Source: JACPUW01 sp049115495
Lineage (GTDB): Bacteria > Bacteroidota > Bacteroidia > CAILMK01 > JACPUW01
Length of the DNA: 64,000 nucleotides
Direction: 5' to 3'
NCBI GenBank assembly: GCA_049115495.1
Contig: JAGDZV010000011.1
Coordinates: 124,001 to 188,000 of the forward strand
Every line of letters begins with the position of its first letter. The stretch's first letter is position 1. The position numbers were made by a program, and so were the translations under genes. The notes under the pieces are model-generated. The model was given only the letters and a program-made list of their open reading frames with translations, was not told where the DNA came from and ran no database searches. This document shows, one piece after another, positions 53,830 to 63,468 of the stretch.

Positions 53830-55182
53830 ATGCAATTGGATTTTAACAAAGAAGGAAATTTGGAGGGTGTATTAACACTCTCAATTACGGGCAACGATTA
53901 CCAAGAAGAACTTACTAAATCACTTAAAAAATACCAGAAAACAATGCGTTTTCCTGGATTTAGGGTGGGTAAAACACCAATGGGTTTGGTGAAAAAACAA
54001 CTTGGTAATGATCTTAAAAGAGAAGAGGTAAACAAGCTCATTCAATCTGAAATTTCAAAATATTATACAGACCACAAAGAAGAGATCATCTTTATGCCTC
54101 TGATGAATGATCTTAGTGATGATTTTGATTGGAATGGTACCGATGATTATTCTTTTACTTTTAAGGTGGCCTTAAGACCAGAGATAAATATTGATGCTAA
54201 GGCATTAGAAAGTATTGAATCTCGAACTCTCAAATTAGATGACAGTGAACTTGAAGCTGAAGTAGATAATTTGCGTAAACAGTACGGAGATGTAGACAAG
54301 TTGGATGAAATTAGTGATAATGAAGAGCTTGTTACTGTTTTTAGAGCCGTAGAATTAGATGAGAAAGAAGAGGAGCTAGAAGGTGGAGTTAGTAAAATGG
54401 TGCGCTTAGAATGGAATGAAGCATCTGATGCGCTTAAAAAAGAGCTTTTAGGTAAAAAGTCTGACGAAGAATTTAACATCGACCTTAAGTCTACCCTGGA
54501 AGTAGAAGAAATTTGTTCTATCCTAGAGATTGACAAGAATGCAGCTAAAGATTTAGGTTCAAGCTTTAAGCTTACCATGCAAGGCAGCATAATTTTAAAA
54601 CCTGCAGAACTCAATGAAGCCTTTTATGAAAAAGTGTTTTATGATAATTCTATTACAGACGAAGAAGGTTTTAGAAATAGGGTAAAAGAAAATTTGGTTG
54701 GTTTTTTCGATGACAAAGACCAGAAGAACATTCAAGAACAAGTTAAGGAAACCCTTTTAAGCAATGTGAAAATTGAGTTGTCAGAAAGTTTTCTCGATGA
54801 GTGGTTTAAAAGAAATGCCAACTTAAAGGAAGAAGATAATTTTCAAGAGCAGCTAGATAACTTTAAGAAGGAAACAAATTGGGATCTTATTCTTGAGAAA
54901 TTAGGAGAAGATTTTGAGCTTAAGGTTGAAGATGAAGAAATCAAAAATTCAATAAGGTCATACGTGCTACAACAATATGCTTACCAAATGCAAAATTTGG
55001 ATAAAGAGCAAGTAGAGCAAATGACCGATAACCTTTATGCAAACGATAACTTTAGAATTGAATTAAGACAGAACATTTTGTCTAATAAGGTGGTTAAAGA
55101 GTTAAAAAATAAAGGTACTTTTACAACAGTTGAGCTGACCAAAAAGCAGTTCGAAGAGTTTGTAAAAGAAAACGAACTTTAA
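53830..55182 (+). CDS. tig: Trigger factor, ribosome-associated chaperone
   Basis: A 450-residue chaperone from the ATG at 53830 (MQLDFNKEGNLEGVL); the frame upstream is only the tRNA read through. The ribosome-binding GFRVGKTPMGLVKK motif (F-R-x-G-K) is at about residue 45; the PPIase-like middle part is degenerate as usual in Bacteroidota, and the C-terminal helical arms follow. Position directly before clpP and clpX is the classical tig-clpP-clpX order. Only 21 bases separate it from tRNA-Leu, so it is probably expressed from the tRNA promoter. Confidence 0.95.
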   Translation: MQLDFNKEGNLEGVLTLSITGNDYQEELTKSLKKYQKTMRFPGFRVGKTPMGLVKKQLGNDLKREEVNKLIQSEISKYYTDHKEEIIFMPLMNDLSDDFDWNGTDDYSFTFKVALRPEINIDAKALESIESRTLKLDDSELEAEVDNLRKQYGDVDKLDEISDNEELVTVFRAVELDEKEEELEGGVSKMVRLEWNEASDALKKELLGKKSDEEFNIDLKSTLEVEEICSILEIDKNAAKDLGSSFKLTMQGSIILKPAELNEAFYEKVFYDNSITDEEGFRNRVKENLVGFFDDKDQKNIQEQVKETLLSNVKIELSESFLDEWFKRNANLKEEDNFQEQLDNFKKETNWDLILEKLGEDFELKVEDEEIKNSIRSYVLQQYAYQMQNLDKEQVEQMTDNLYANDNFRIELRQNILSNKVVKELKNKGTFTTVELTKKQFEEFVKENEL

Positions 55183-55185
55183 TTT

Positions 55186-55875
55186 ATGAACGATTTTTCA
55201 AAAGATAAAATGCAAAAAGAGTTCAACTCTTTTGCGAGAAAAGATCAAGGTATTTCATCATTAAACCTTGATAGATACTACAACAGAATAACCAACTTAA
55301 CACCCAACGTAATAGAAGAAAGGCAATTAAATGCCACTAGTCTTGACGTATTCTCAAGGTTAATGATGGATAGAATTATCTTTCTTGGTTTACCCATTGA
55401 TGATCAGGTTGCTAATATTGTTCAAGCACAGTTGCTTTTCTTAGAAAGCGCGGATTCAAGTAGAGACATACAGATTTATTTAAATAGTCCTGGAGGATCA
55501 GTTTACGCTGGTTTAGGTATGTATGATACAATGCAATACATTAATCCTGATGTAGCAACCATTTGTACTGGCATAGCGGCTTCAATGGCGGCTGTATTAT
55601 TGTGTGCAGGTGCTGAAGGTAAAAGAAGCTGTCTTAAGCATAGCCGTGTTATGATTCACCAACCTATGAGTGGAACTCAGGGGCAAGTATCTGACATGGA
55701 AATTGCTGTTAAAGAAACCATAAAGGTAAGAGACGAACTGTACAACATTATAAGTTCGCACTCTGGTCAAACTTTTGACAAAGTAAAAGCAGATTCTGAT
55801 CGCGATTATTGGATGACATCTCAAGAAGCCAAAGCTTATGGTATGGTAGACGAGGTGCTTGAAAGAAACAAGTAG
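55186..55875 (+). CDS. clpP: ATP-dependent Clp protease proteolytic subunit
   Basis: Serine protease of the ClpXP complex. 229 residues with an N-terminal propeptide-like stretch. Catalytic Ser in TGIAASMAAVLLCAG, His in SRVMIHQPMSG, Asp in DSDRDYWMTSQEA; IYLNSPGGSVYAGLGMYDTM is the oligomer handle. Starts 3 bases after tig. Confidence 0.97.
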   Translation: MNDFSKDKMQKEFNSFARKDQGISSLNLDRYYNRITNLTPNVIEERQLNATSLDVFSRLMMDRIIFLGLPIDDQVANIVQAQLLFLESADSSRDIQIYLNSPGGSVYAGLGMYDTMQYINPDVATICTGIAASMAAVLLCAGAEGKRSCLKHSRVMIHQPMSGTQGQVSDMEIAVKETIKVRDELYNIISSHSGQTFDKVKADSDRDYWMTSQEAKAYGMVDEVLERNK

Positions 55876-55878
55876 TAT

Positions 55879-57111
55879 ATGGTTAAGAACGAGTATTGTT
55901 CTTTCTGTTGGAGGAATAAAGACGAAGTTGCTTTATTAATAGAAGGTAAAGAAGGTTACATATGTGATTCTTGTGTTAAGGAGGCTTACAAGATTGTTAG
56001 TGCCGAGCAAACACGATCAACTGGAAAAAACATTGAGCCAAACCTTTATACACCAAGAAAGATTAAAGAGTTCTTAGACGAATATATTATTGGGCAAGAA
56101 GAAGCCAAAAAAGTGCTGGCGGTTGCTGTATACAACCATTATAAGCGTGTAAACCACGAGCTAAAAAAAGGAGATACGGACATTGAAATATCTAAGTCTA
56201 ATATCTTAATGGTTGGTGAAACGGGAACAGGGAAAACTTTAATGGCTCAAACAATTGCCCGAATTCTAAATGTTCCATTTTGCATTGCTGATGCCACGGT
56301 AATTACAGAGGCCGGTTATGTTGGTGAAGATGTAGAGACCATTCTAACAAGACTTTTGCAGTCGGCAGATTATGATGTGCAAGCAGCAGAGCGCGGCATT
56401 GTTTACATTGATGAGATTGATAAAATAGCAAGAAAAAGTGCTAACCCTTCAATAACAAGAGATGTTTCAGGAGAAGGCGTGCAGCAGGCCATGCTAAAGC
56501 TATTAGAGGGTTCTGTAATTAATGTGCCACCACAGGGAGGAAGAAAGCATCCTGAGCAAAACATGGTGGCCGTAAACACAAAGAACATATTATTTATATG
56601 CGGTGGTGCTTTTGATGGCTTAGGAGAATTTATTCTCAGAAGGCTAAATACAAGTGCCATTGGTTATAAAACTGGCGAATCTAAAGTTGATCAGTACAAA
56701 GGCGAAAATCCATTTAAGTATGCCATGCACCAAGATATCAAGAAATTTGGATTGATACCAGAGTTGCTTGGAAGGCTTCCAGTTTTAACTTACCTAAATC
56801 CACTTGATAAGGACTCTTTGACACAGATTATGACCAAGCCAAAGAACTCTTTGTCTAAACAATATGAGCTATTGTTTAATATGGAAGGTGTGGATTTAAA
56901 AATTACGCCTGATGCCGTTGAGTTTATTGCACAGCAAGCGCTCGATTTAAAGCTCGGCGCAAGAGGACTTAGATCGTTATTTGAAGCAGCAATGACAGAT
57001 ACTATGTATAATTTGCCTGATAATAAGGATATTAAAGAATTTGTAGTTGATCTTGAATTTATAGAGTCGGTGCTAAGTAAAGAGAAAATTAAGCACCTTA
57101 AGGCGGCTTAA
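55879..57111 (+). CDS. clpX: ATP-dependent Clp protease ATP-binding subunit ClpX
   Basis: AAA+ unfoldase that feeds ClpP. 410 residues. The N-terminal zinc finger uses CSFC and CDSC; Walker A is GETGTGKT, Walker B GIVYIDEIDKIARK, the pore loop GYVGEDVE, and the sensor region RLPVLTYLNPLDKDSL ... LGARGLRSLFE completes the AAA+ domain. Three bases after clpP; ends with a strong terminator. Confidence 0.97.
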   Translation: MVKNEYCSFCWRNKDEVALLIEGKEGYICDSCVKEAYKIVSAEQTRSTGKNIEPNLYTPRKIKEFLDEYIIGQEEAKKVLAVAVYNHYKRVNHELKKGDTDIEISKSNILMVGETGTGKTLMAQTIARILNVPFCIADATVITEAGYVGEDVETILTRLLQSADYDVQAAERGIVYIDEIDKIARKSANPSITRDVSGEGVQQAMLKLLEGSVINVPPQGGRKHPEQNMVAVNTKNILFICGGAFDGLGEFILRRLNTSAIGYKTGESKVDQYKGENPFKYAMHQDIKKFGLIPELLGRLPVLTYLNPLDKDSLTQIMTKPKNSLSKQYELLFNMEGVDLKITPDAVEFIAQQALDLKLGARGLRSLFEAAMTDTMYNLPDNKDIKEFVVDLEFIESVLSKEKIKHLKAA

Positions 57112-57133
57112 AATAGAATACTATTTATCATAT

Positions 57134-57171
57134 AAAACAATAAAAGCCCCATTTGGGGCTTTTATTGTTTT
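57134..57171. terminator. Intrinsic terminator after clpX
   Basis: AAAACAATAAAAGCCCC (57134-57150) and GGGGCTTTTATTGTTTT (57155-57171) form a perfect 17-bp stem with loop ATTT, followed by T. It also serves the ompH-like gene converging from the minus strand (stop at 57194). Confidence 0.95.
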
Positions 57172-57193
57172 ATGGGTGATGTTCACTTACTAC

Positions 57194-57697
57194 TTAAAGT
57201 AAACCCAATTTTTTCCTAACTGCTGCCGTTAAGTCGTTTTTCTCTTCATAGTATAAGATTGACTCCTGAGAGTAGGTTAAAACATACGCGTAACCTTTCT
57301 CTTTGGCTACTTCAGAAGAAGCGGCCTTAACCTTATCTAAGATCTTTATTAAGAGCGTTTGTTGGGCCGAGTCAAGGTTCAGCCTTTCAATTTGGCCATA
57401 GGCCTGTATGCCTTGTTCTTGACCTTGTAGCTCAATCATTTTAGTGTATCTCTTTGATTCGCTCCATTGCTTTGAGCTATCTTGATATATCTGCAATGCT
57501 TTCTGGTATCTGGCTTGCAGCTTTTGCAATTCTTTTTCTGCTCTTTCTGAAGCCTTTGTCAAGCTATCTAGCCCATTTTTATAATCAGGCATTTCAAGCA
57601 AAATTGACTGCAAGTCAACATGGCCGATTTTTTGAGCATAAGCACTTGAACTTAAAGTTATAGCTAAAACAAGTGCTAGTAATTTAATTTGTCTCAT
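57194..57697 (-). CDS. OmpH/Skp-family periplasmic chaperone (second copy)
   Basis: A 167-residue periplasmic chaperone with signal peptide (LLALVLAITLSSSAYAQ). The Skp fold shows as a strand core (KIGHVDLQSILLEMPDY) with a long charged coiled-coil arm (ASERAEKELQKLQARYQKALQ) and a closing strand (YAYVLTYSQESILYYEE). It would hold unfolded outer-membrane proteins for BamA, encoded two genes upstream on the same strand. Last gene of the envelope operon. Confidence 0.92.
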   Translation of the reverse strand: MRQIKLLALVLAITLSSSAYAQKIGHVDLQSILLEMPDYKNGLDSLTKASERAEKELQKLQARYQKALQIYQDSSKQWSESKRYTKMIELQGQEQGIQAYGQIERLNLDSAQQTLLIKILDKVKAASSEVAKEKGYAYVLTYSQESILYYEEKNDLTAAVRKKLGLL

Positions 57698-57723
57698 TAA
57701 AATTATGTTGTTTTCAATTTTTA

Positions 57724-58278
57724 TTACTCTTCTCCTTCTTCATCTTCTGCAGTACCAGGAACTATGCCAAGGTAATCTAGTACTTCGTCGCTTCTATCAT
57801 ACTTGCTATTTGTAAATAGCATTGTGGTTGAACCAGATTTGTCAAAAACAAAATCGAGTGCATTGTCTTTGGCTAATTCTTGTATAGCATCAAAAACCTT
57901 GTCTTGAATAGGTTTAAGCAGCTCTTGTCTTTTTTTATCCAATTCGCCGCTTGCGCCAAACTTTGCTCTCTTATAATCGTCTAATTCCTTTTCTTTCGCA
58001 AAAATAGCTTCTTCTCTTTCTTTTTTAACGGCATCAGATAAAATCAATCGTTCTGCTCTATAATCCCTAAACATCTTATCAATGTCTTTTTTATAAGTGT
58101 TTATTTGAGTCTCCCATTCTTTGGCCATATCATTTAGCTTTTGTTGAGCGGCTCTATATTCAGGCATTTGTTCAAGAATATATTCAGAATCTACGTAAGC
58201 AAACTTTTGCGCTGAAGAATAAAAACTAACGAAAGTGAAGGTGGCTAAAAGTATTGATTTAATGACAGTGGTTTTCAT
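57724..58278 (-). CDS. OmpH/Skp-family periplasmic chaperone (first copy)
   Basis: A 184-residue Skp-like chaperone with signal peptide (SILLATFTFVSFYSSAQ). Core strand KFAYVDSEYILEQMPEYRAAQ, long coiled-coil arms (about 35-130, with KEREEAIFAKEKELDDYKRA) and closing DFVFDKSGSTTMLFTNSKYD. The tail is acidic (GTAEDEEGEE). Paralogous to the next gene 26 bases downstream; two skp genes after bamA is the usual arrangement in Bacteroidota. Confidence 0.93.
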   Translation of the reverse strand: MKTTVIKSILLATFTFVSFYSSAQKFAYVDSEYILEQMPEYRAAQQKLNDMAKEWETQINTYKKDIDKMFRDYRAERLILSDAVKKEREEAIFAKEKELDDYKRAKFGASGELDKKRQELLKPIQDKVFDAIQELAKDNALDFVFDKSGSTTMLFTNSKYDRSDEVLDYLGIVPGTAEDEEGEE

Positions 58279-58323
58279 ATGTTATGCTTTTGGTTTTATA
58301 GGTGTTTGCATAAACAGTACCAA

Positions 58324-60840
58324 TTAAAACTGTTGACCAATTGAAATATGAAACTGACCGCCGGCCTGACGTTCTTGTCCAATAGTTCCGTCAAAACCAA
58401 ATCCATAATCAAAACCAATAAGGCCAAACATTGGTAAGAACAATCTAACGCCAGCACCTGCTGAACGGTATAGATCAAACGGATTATATTCTTTAAAATT
58501 CAGGTAATTATTACCCCCTTCAAGAAAAGTTAAAAGGTATACGGTAGCTTGTGGGTTTAAAGATAGTGGGTATCTCATTTCAACAGTGAATTTGTTGAAA
58601 ATGGCCCCACCTTCAATTAAGGTGGTGTAATTACCGTTTTGGTCAAAGCCATTAAGGGCAGGTGTAATTGCATTATTCTGGTAACCCCTTAATCTAACAA
58701 GCTCTCTTCCATCAAATTGGAAACCACTAAGTCCATCTCCACCTAAGTAAAACCTCTCAAACGGCGATGTACCATAAGCCTTGTTGTAGATGCCTAAAAA
58801 GCCAAAGTTGGCTGAAGTTCTCATCACCAATTTAGGTAATAATTCGAAGTAGAAATCACTATCAAAACGCCATTTATGGTACTCAATCCATTTATAGTGT
58901 TCTTCTGGCAATGCAGTTTCGTAATCTACGTCTCTAAATAATGATACAGGTATGGTCCAATTAAGGCTTAAAGAAACGTTGCTACCACTTCTAGGGTAAA
59001 TTGGTGCTGAAATAGAACTTCTTGATATTGTATGAGAAAAGAATACATTATTGGCAACTCCGTTATCAAAAGTGCTAAATACCTGACCATAATTCTCTAC
59101 ACCATAGCGTCTGTAAGATAGCGCATGATTCATGGTAAAGTAGTTGTCAGGCCAGCGAAGTCTTTTCCCTATTCCCACACTTGCACCTGTTATTCTAAAT
59201 CTTCCAGGGGTTTCGCTTAATACGTTGTTTGAGAAAATAGTATGATAAAGATTCAGTGAAAGACTATTTGGTCTTTTGCCACCAAACCAAGGCTCGGTAA
59301 AAGAGAAGTTGTAACTCTGATAGAATAAGCCACTTGATTGGGCTCTGATTGATAACTTTTGACCATCACCCATGGGATATGGTCCGCCCCATTTGCCTTT
59401 CTTAAAAAGATTGCGAGTAGAAAAGTTATTTAAGCTCAACCCTAGAACACCAACGATTTGCCTTTGACCCCAACCCATAGACAGTTCAATTTGGTCACTT
59501 GGTCTTTCGGCCACAACGTATTCAATATCTACAGTTCCGTTTCTGGGGTCAGGGTTTGTTCTAATATCAATAGCTTCAGGATCAATTAGGCCTAAAGATG
59601 ATAATCGCTGTTGTGTAAGAATTACATTCGATCTGCTGAACTTGTCGCCTGGTCTTGTTTGTAGCTCTCTTAAAAAAACATGATCGTTTGTTCTGTCATT
59701 TCCACTAACATTAATTCTATTAATGGTAGCCTGTGGGCCTTCATAAATTCTTATTTCAAGATCAATACTATCTCCATCAATGGCAGATTCAACCGGTATT
59801 AAATTAAAAAACAAATAGCCGTTATCCATGTAAAGTGTAGAGATATCAAGGCCATTTGGATTCATTCTTAGATTACGCTCAAGCTTTGCCGGGTCGTATA
59901 CATCACCATTGTTGATGTTAAGAATACTAGCTAAAAACTCACTAGGGTATTTGGTGTTACCACTAAAATCTATATCTCTAAAGTAGTATAGGTTCCCTTC
60001 ATCAACTCTTATGTAAATCTTCAGGTTGTTTTCAACTGTATTGTAAACTGAATCAACAACAATTGAGGCATCCCTATAACCTTTGCCTTTATAAAAGTTG
60101 CCAATATTAGCAAGGTCTTCTTCATATAAATCTTCATTATACTTAGATGATCTAAATAAATATTGCCAAGTATTTTGCTTGGTCTTTTTCAGGAGCATTT
60201 TCAGTCTAAAATCAGAAAAGGCGGTGTTCCCGTCAATTTGAATTTCTTCAATCTTCACCCTTTGGCCCCTGTCAATTACTATTTTTAACTTATTAGAATT
60301 GCCATTATATAAAGAATCTTCGGTTCTTACTATCTGTATTTGGGGTTTTGCAAAACCTTTGTCTAAGTAGTAATTTCTTACTTTATTCTCTATTCGTTGA
60401 ATGTAGTTTTCTGAAATAACATCGCCGCGATTCAATTCTAGTTTTTCGTCAAGCGACTTTTGCTCTGTTTTTTTAACTCCTGAGATTATATGACTTGATA
60501 ACCTTGGCCTTGTTTTAAGTTTAATGACCAGAAAAATTTTGTCGCCTTCAATCTTTGAAGCGGCAACTTCAATATCGGCAAATAGCTTTTGATCCCAAAG
60601 GGTTTCAATGGCATTTTTTATGTCTTGGCCTGGTACTTCAATTGTTTTACCCACGGTAAGCCCAGAAAGTGAAACAATAAGTGGTCTATTAACCCCTCGG
60701 TCGCTTTCAACTTGAATACCCCCAATTACGTACTTGGTTGGGTTTGAATAGTCAAGGTCCAAATCAATTTGAGCAAACACATTATGTGATGCTAAAAGAA
60801 GAAATGGCAATAAAATCAATCTTATTATCCTAATTCTCAT
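58324..60840 (-). CDS. bamA: Outer-membrane protein assembly factor BamA
   Basis: The essential Omp85 insertase, 838 residues. Signal peptide about 1-24. Five POTRA domains (about 30-420; for example VKIEEIQIDGNTAFSDFRLKMLLKK and GPQATINRINVSGNDRTNDHVF) precede a 16-stranded barrel with the loop-6 motif LVRLRGYQNNA and a C-terminal GQFHISIGQQF. Its ATG lies 11 bases inside the end of uppS, so translation is coupled. Followed by two Skp genes. Confidence 0.97.
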   Translation of the reverse strand: MRIRIIRLILLPFLLLASHNVFAQIDLDLDYSNPTKYVIGGIQVESDRGVNRPLIVSLSGLTVGKTIEVPGQDIKNAIETLWDQKLFADIEVAASKIEGDKIFLVIKLKTRPRLSSHIISGVKKTEQKSLDEKLELNRGDVISENYIQRIENKVRNYYLDKGFAKPQIQIVRTEDSLYNGNSNKLKIVIDRGQRVKIEEIQIDGNTAFSDFRLKMLLKKTKQNTWQYLFRSSKYNEDLYEEDLANIGNFYKGKGYRDASIVVDSVYNTVENNLKIYIRVDEGNLYYFRDIDFSGNTKYPSEFLASILNINNGDVYDPAKLERNLRMNPNGLDISTLYMDNGYLFFNLIPVESAIDGDSIDLEIRIYEGPQATINRINVSGNDRTNDHVFLRELQTRPGDKFSRSNVILTQQRLSSLGLIDPEAIDIRTNPDPRNGTVDIEYVVAERPSDQIELSMGWGQRQIVGVLGLSLNNFSTRNLFKKGKWGGPYPMGDGQKLSIRAQSSGLFYQSYNFSFTEPWFGGKRPNSLSLNLYHTIFSNNVLSETPGRFRITGASVGIGKRLRWPDNYFTMNHALSYRRYGVENYGQVFSTFDNGVANNVFFSHTISRSSISAPIYPRSGSNVSLSLNWTIPVSLFRDVDYETALPEEHYKWIEYHKWRFDSDFYFELLPKLVMRTSANFGFLGIYNKAYGTSPFERFYLGGDGLSGFQFDGRELVRLRGYQNNAITPALNGFDQNGNYTTLIEGGAIFNKFTVEMRYPLSLNPQATVYLLTFLEGGNNYLNFKEYNPFDLYRSAGAGVRLFLPMFGLIGFDYGFGFDGTIGQERQAGGQFHISIGQQF

Positions 60841-61591
60841 TTTTTAATTGTTCGCTCGTTTTACCAAAGCGTCTCTCTCTTTTTTGATAATCATTAATCG
60901 CTTCAACTAGCCCTTCTTTATTAAAGTCAGGCCAATGTGTGGGTGTAAAATAAAATTCTGCATATGCCAACTCCCAAAGCAAGAAGTTACTAATTCTATT
61001 TTCTCCGCTCGTACGTATAAGTAATTCTACTTCAGGAAAGTTGCATGTAGACAAGTTTGCTTTAATCATATCTTCATTAATATCTTCAGAAGAAATGCTG
61101 GATTTAGAAACTTGGTCAGCGATTTTCTTGGTTGCATTTGTTATATCCCATTTTGCAGAGTAGCTAAGTGCTAAAATAAGATTGAGCCCTTTGTTATTCG
61201 CCGTTTGGTCCATGCTTTCTTGTAGCTCATCTTGACATTTAATTGGCAAATCTTGTGTATTGCCTATGGTATGAAGCCTAACATTATTGTTGTGCAGTTT
61301 CTCAAGCTCAACTTTTAAGGTGCTTACCAAAAGTTCCATTAGTGCATTTACCTCTTTTTTTGGTCTTGCCCAGTTTTCAGTAGAAAACGCGTAGAGCGTG
61401 AGGTATTCAACCCCCAGTTCACTACATGCTTCAACCATTCTACGCACGGTTTCTACACCTTGGTGATGACCAAAAATGCGTTCCATGCCACGCTCTTTAG
61501 CCCAGCGGCCGTTACCATCCATTATCATGGCAATATGCCTTGGCACGTGATTGTTTCTGGTACTTTCTAAATTAGACTCTGACATAGACAA
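60830..61591 (-). CDS. uppS: Isoprenyl (undecaprenyl) diphosphate synthase
   Basis: Makes the C55 carrier lipid by adding isopentenyl units. 253 residues: HIAMIMDGNGRWAKERGMER with the catalytic Asp, FGHHQGVETVRRMVEACSEL, TLYAFSTENWARPKKEV and the C-terminal LLIRTSGENRISNFLLWELAYAEF are the cis-prenyltransferase motifs. Encoded between DUF6089 and bamA, the common order in this phylum. Confidence 0.97.
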   Translation of the reverse strand: MSMSESNLESTRNNHVPRHIAMIMDGNGRWAKERGMERIFGHHQGVETVRRMVEACSELGVEYLTLYAFSTENWARPKKEVNALMELLVSTLKVELEKLHNNNVRLHTIGNTQDLPIKCQDELQESMDQTANNKGLNLILALSYSAKWDITNATKKIADQVSKSSISSEDINEDMIKANLSTCNFPEVELLIRTSGENRISNFLLWELAYAEFYFTPTHWPDFNKEGLVEAINDYQKRERRFGKTSEQLKNEN

Positions 61592-61609
61592 AAGATTGGC
61601 GAAATTAGT

Positions 61610-62407
61610 CTATTTGAAGTTAAAACAGTTCTTATCAAGAAGCCAATATGAGATCGAAAAACCAGTAAAAAAGTACCAGTCGCTTCTTTGAGAATTGCCT
61701 CTTTGTTTTCCATGGTTAAATATTTGGCCATCGCTTTTATCGGCCATATTAGCAGCTATTTCTCCCTTTTGCTCGTTAATTTCGGCAAGGTCAAAGTAAT
61801 TACTGCTTACATCATCTAAATAATCTGAAAATGAATATCTGAAACCTGAATAAGCATAGATATTCCAGCGTCGGCCTAGTTCCCATTTAAAGCCGCCACC
61901 CATAGGCGCAATTAAAGCGAAATTGCTATATGTGTTTGGTCCACCGTTTAAGCCTTGCCCTTCAGTAGATAATGGTCTCAGGTCAATCCATTCGCCGTTG
62001 TAAGTTCCTTGTGGATTGAAATACACCCCACCTAGTCCAATAAAGGCATATGGACTAAATTTTTCAGCTCTAAGGCCTATAAAAAACTTTTGAAAATTGA
62101 ATTCAAATTGAACACTTGCTTCTAAAAGGTTGGTTTTAAAATCCAAGTTTCTAGTGGTGTTTCTTTCAAAGTTTGCATCGCTACCTGAAATGGTGGCATA
62201 GTTGATAGCGTACTTCCAGGAAACAAAGCCATTAGCTCTATTTCTCTTTGCAAAAGCACCAAATTGAGGATGGAATTCTTTAATTGATACAGACGGAGCT
62301 AGATCACCAAGATAATTGCTCAGTCCAATCGATGCGCCAAACTCATTTGTTTGTGCGCTTACTAAAGCTGGTAAAACCAGTATGATTGTTGTAAATATTC
62401 TTCTCAT
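61610..62407 (-). CDS. DUF6089 family outer-membrane protein
   Basis: A 265-residue exported beta-barrel protein of a Bacteroidota family that sits before uppS-bamA. Signal peptide MRRIFTTIILVLPALVSA. The mature part opens with NEFGASIGLSNYLGDLAPS and has many short strands (KFFIGLRAEKFSPYAFIGLGG, WNIYAYSGFRYSFSDYLDD). Function unknown; genomic position suggests a role in the outer membrane. Own -7 promoter element is visible upstream. Confidence 0.87.
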   Translation of the reverse strand: MRRIFTTIILVLPALVSAQTNEFGASIGLSNYLGDLAPSVSIKEFHPQFGAFAKRNRANGFVSWKYAINYATISGSDANFERNTTRNLDFKTNLLEASVQFEFNFQKFFIGLRAEKFSPYAFIGLGGVYFNPQGTYNGEWIDLRPLSTEGQGLNGGPNTYSNFALIAPMGGGFKWELGRRWNIYAYSGFRYSFSDYLDDVSSNYFDLAEINEQKGEIAANMADKSDGQIFNHGKQRGNSQRSDWYFFTGFSISYWLLDKNCFNFK

Positions 62408-62457
62408 TTTTACACCTAGGGACTACAACTATTTCTAAATGAAATTATTGTAAGGTG

Positions 62458-62465
62458 CAAAGCTA
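62458..62465 (-). promoter_or_regulatory. -7 promoter element (TAGCTTTG) before DUF6089-uppS-bamA-skp
   Basis: The complement of 62458-62465 reads TAGCTTTG, fitting TAnnTTTG, about 50 bases before the ATG at 62407. It is the only good candidate promoter for this five-gene envelope operon. Confidence 0.5.
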
Positions 62466-62488
62466 AAAAAATACAAGCTTAGTATAGG

Positions 62489-62809
62489 TTAAATAGCTAG
62501 TTTGAAGTTTTGATCTACAAACCGTTCTACCAAATGCATTACGTTATTTGGTAATTCAATAGGTAGATTTTTAGAAGATGGTAGTAGAAAAATGTCTCCT
62601 GTAATGTGGTTTTCAGAGTCGTGCTCAACGGTAAATAGTGATTTTTTACCTTTAAGGGTTGTATCAATAAAAAATTGATCGGCAAACTGAGCCTTAAACC
62701 TTATCCCGTTTACATAGATAAAACGCGGTTCAACAACCAAGTTGTCTTTACCGTAAAACCTCTCGTGAGATGCGAGGTAGGATTTAATATAATACTCAAA
62801 TGTGTTCAT
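62489..62809 (-). CDS. Hypothetical protein (about 106 residues)
   Basis: A small cytosolic-looking protein from the ATG at 62809 (MNTFEYYIKSYLASHERFYG); the frame remains open to a TTG at 62920 through an ATG at 62875. It contains alternating strands (PRFIYVNGIRFKAQFADQFFIDTT) and a C-terminal helix (NNVMHLVERFVDQNF). Mixed alpha/beta composition with no signal peptide or membrane segment. I do not recognise it. The 250 bases on either side show no other gene. Confidence 0.5.
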   Translation of the reverse strand: MNTFEYYIKSYLASHERFYGKDNLVVEPRFIYVNGIRFKAQFADQFFIDTTLKGKKSLFTVEHDSENHITGDIFLLPSSKNLPIELPNNVMHLVERFVDQNFKLAI

Positions 62810-63069
62810 TCTTTTGAGAACACTACAGAGAATTATATTGGAGCTGTTTAGCGATTTAACCATAAGAGGATTCATTTGATGATACAAGTATCTCAACAAA
62901 TGATCGCTAATCAAAAGCAAAATTGCGTTTAAAGTAAGACGTGTTAAAAGTGAGCTAGGCCTAGCAGATATTTATTTAAATGCTTCTAACCGTCTTTTAT
63001 GCTGTTAAAATTACTACTATAGTAAGATTATTCTAATTCTTCCCAGATCATAATTGCTAATTTTTTATT

Positions 63070-63291
63070 TTAAAACATTGGATCGTCAACCACAATAATC
63101 TTATCTCCGGTTTGAACCATAATAGATGTGTCCCAAACGTCATCAGCCAAGTCTAATTGAGTTGGGTTGGCTTCTACCTGGTTAACAGTATTTTGGTGTT
63201 GAGCTTCAATGCTTTGAATTTGAGTTTGTGTATATTCAACATCGGTAGAAATGGCTCCTATGTAGAGCAATACGGCTATAAGTGTTTCCAT
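63070..63291 (-). CDS. Small hypothetical protein (73 residues) with hydrophobic N-terminus
   Basis: A 73-residue frame METLIAVLLYIGAISTDVEY... with a short hydrophobic N-terminus (about 1-15), a Gln-rich middle (TQTQIQSIEAQHQN) and an acidic C-terminus (TGDKIIVVDDPMF). The N-terminus lacks positive charges, so export is uncertain. No family recognised. Promoter not evident in the 150 bases upstream. Confidence 0.45.
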   Translation of the reverse strand: METLIAVLLYIGAISTDVEYTQTQIQSIEAQHQNTVNQVEANPTQLDLADDVWDTSIMVQTGDKIIVVDDPMF

Positions 63292-63468
63292 TTTTAAAAA
63301 GATTTATTTGATTCGTGAGAACAAAGAAATAGATGATTTTTCGATAGAATGCGGCAGTTTGCTATTAAAAGTAAGGTAGGTTATTTGTTAAATAATTTTC
63401 ATAATCTTCCTTTTTTACTTACTAAGTGTATTATTACAGTTGTAAATTTTACTAGATAGTAAGATATT

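Noticed and set aside
62881..62892. GATAC-AA-GTATC inverted repeat
   Set aside because: Only 5-bp arms, likely chance in AT-rich DNA.
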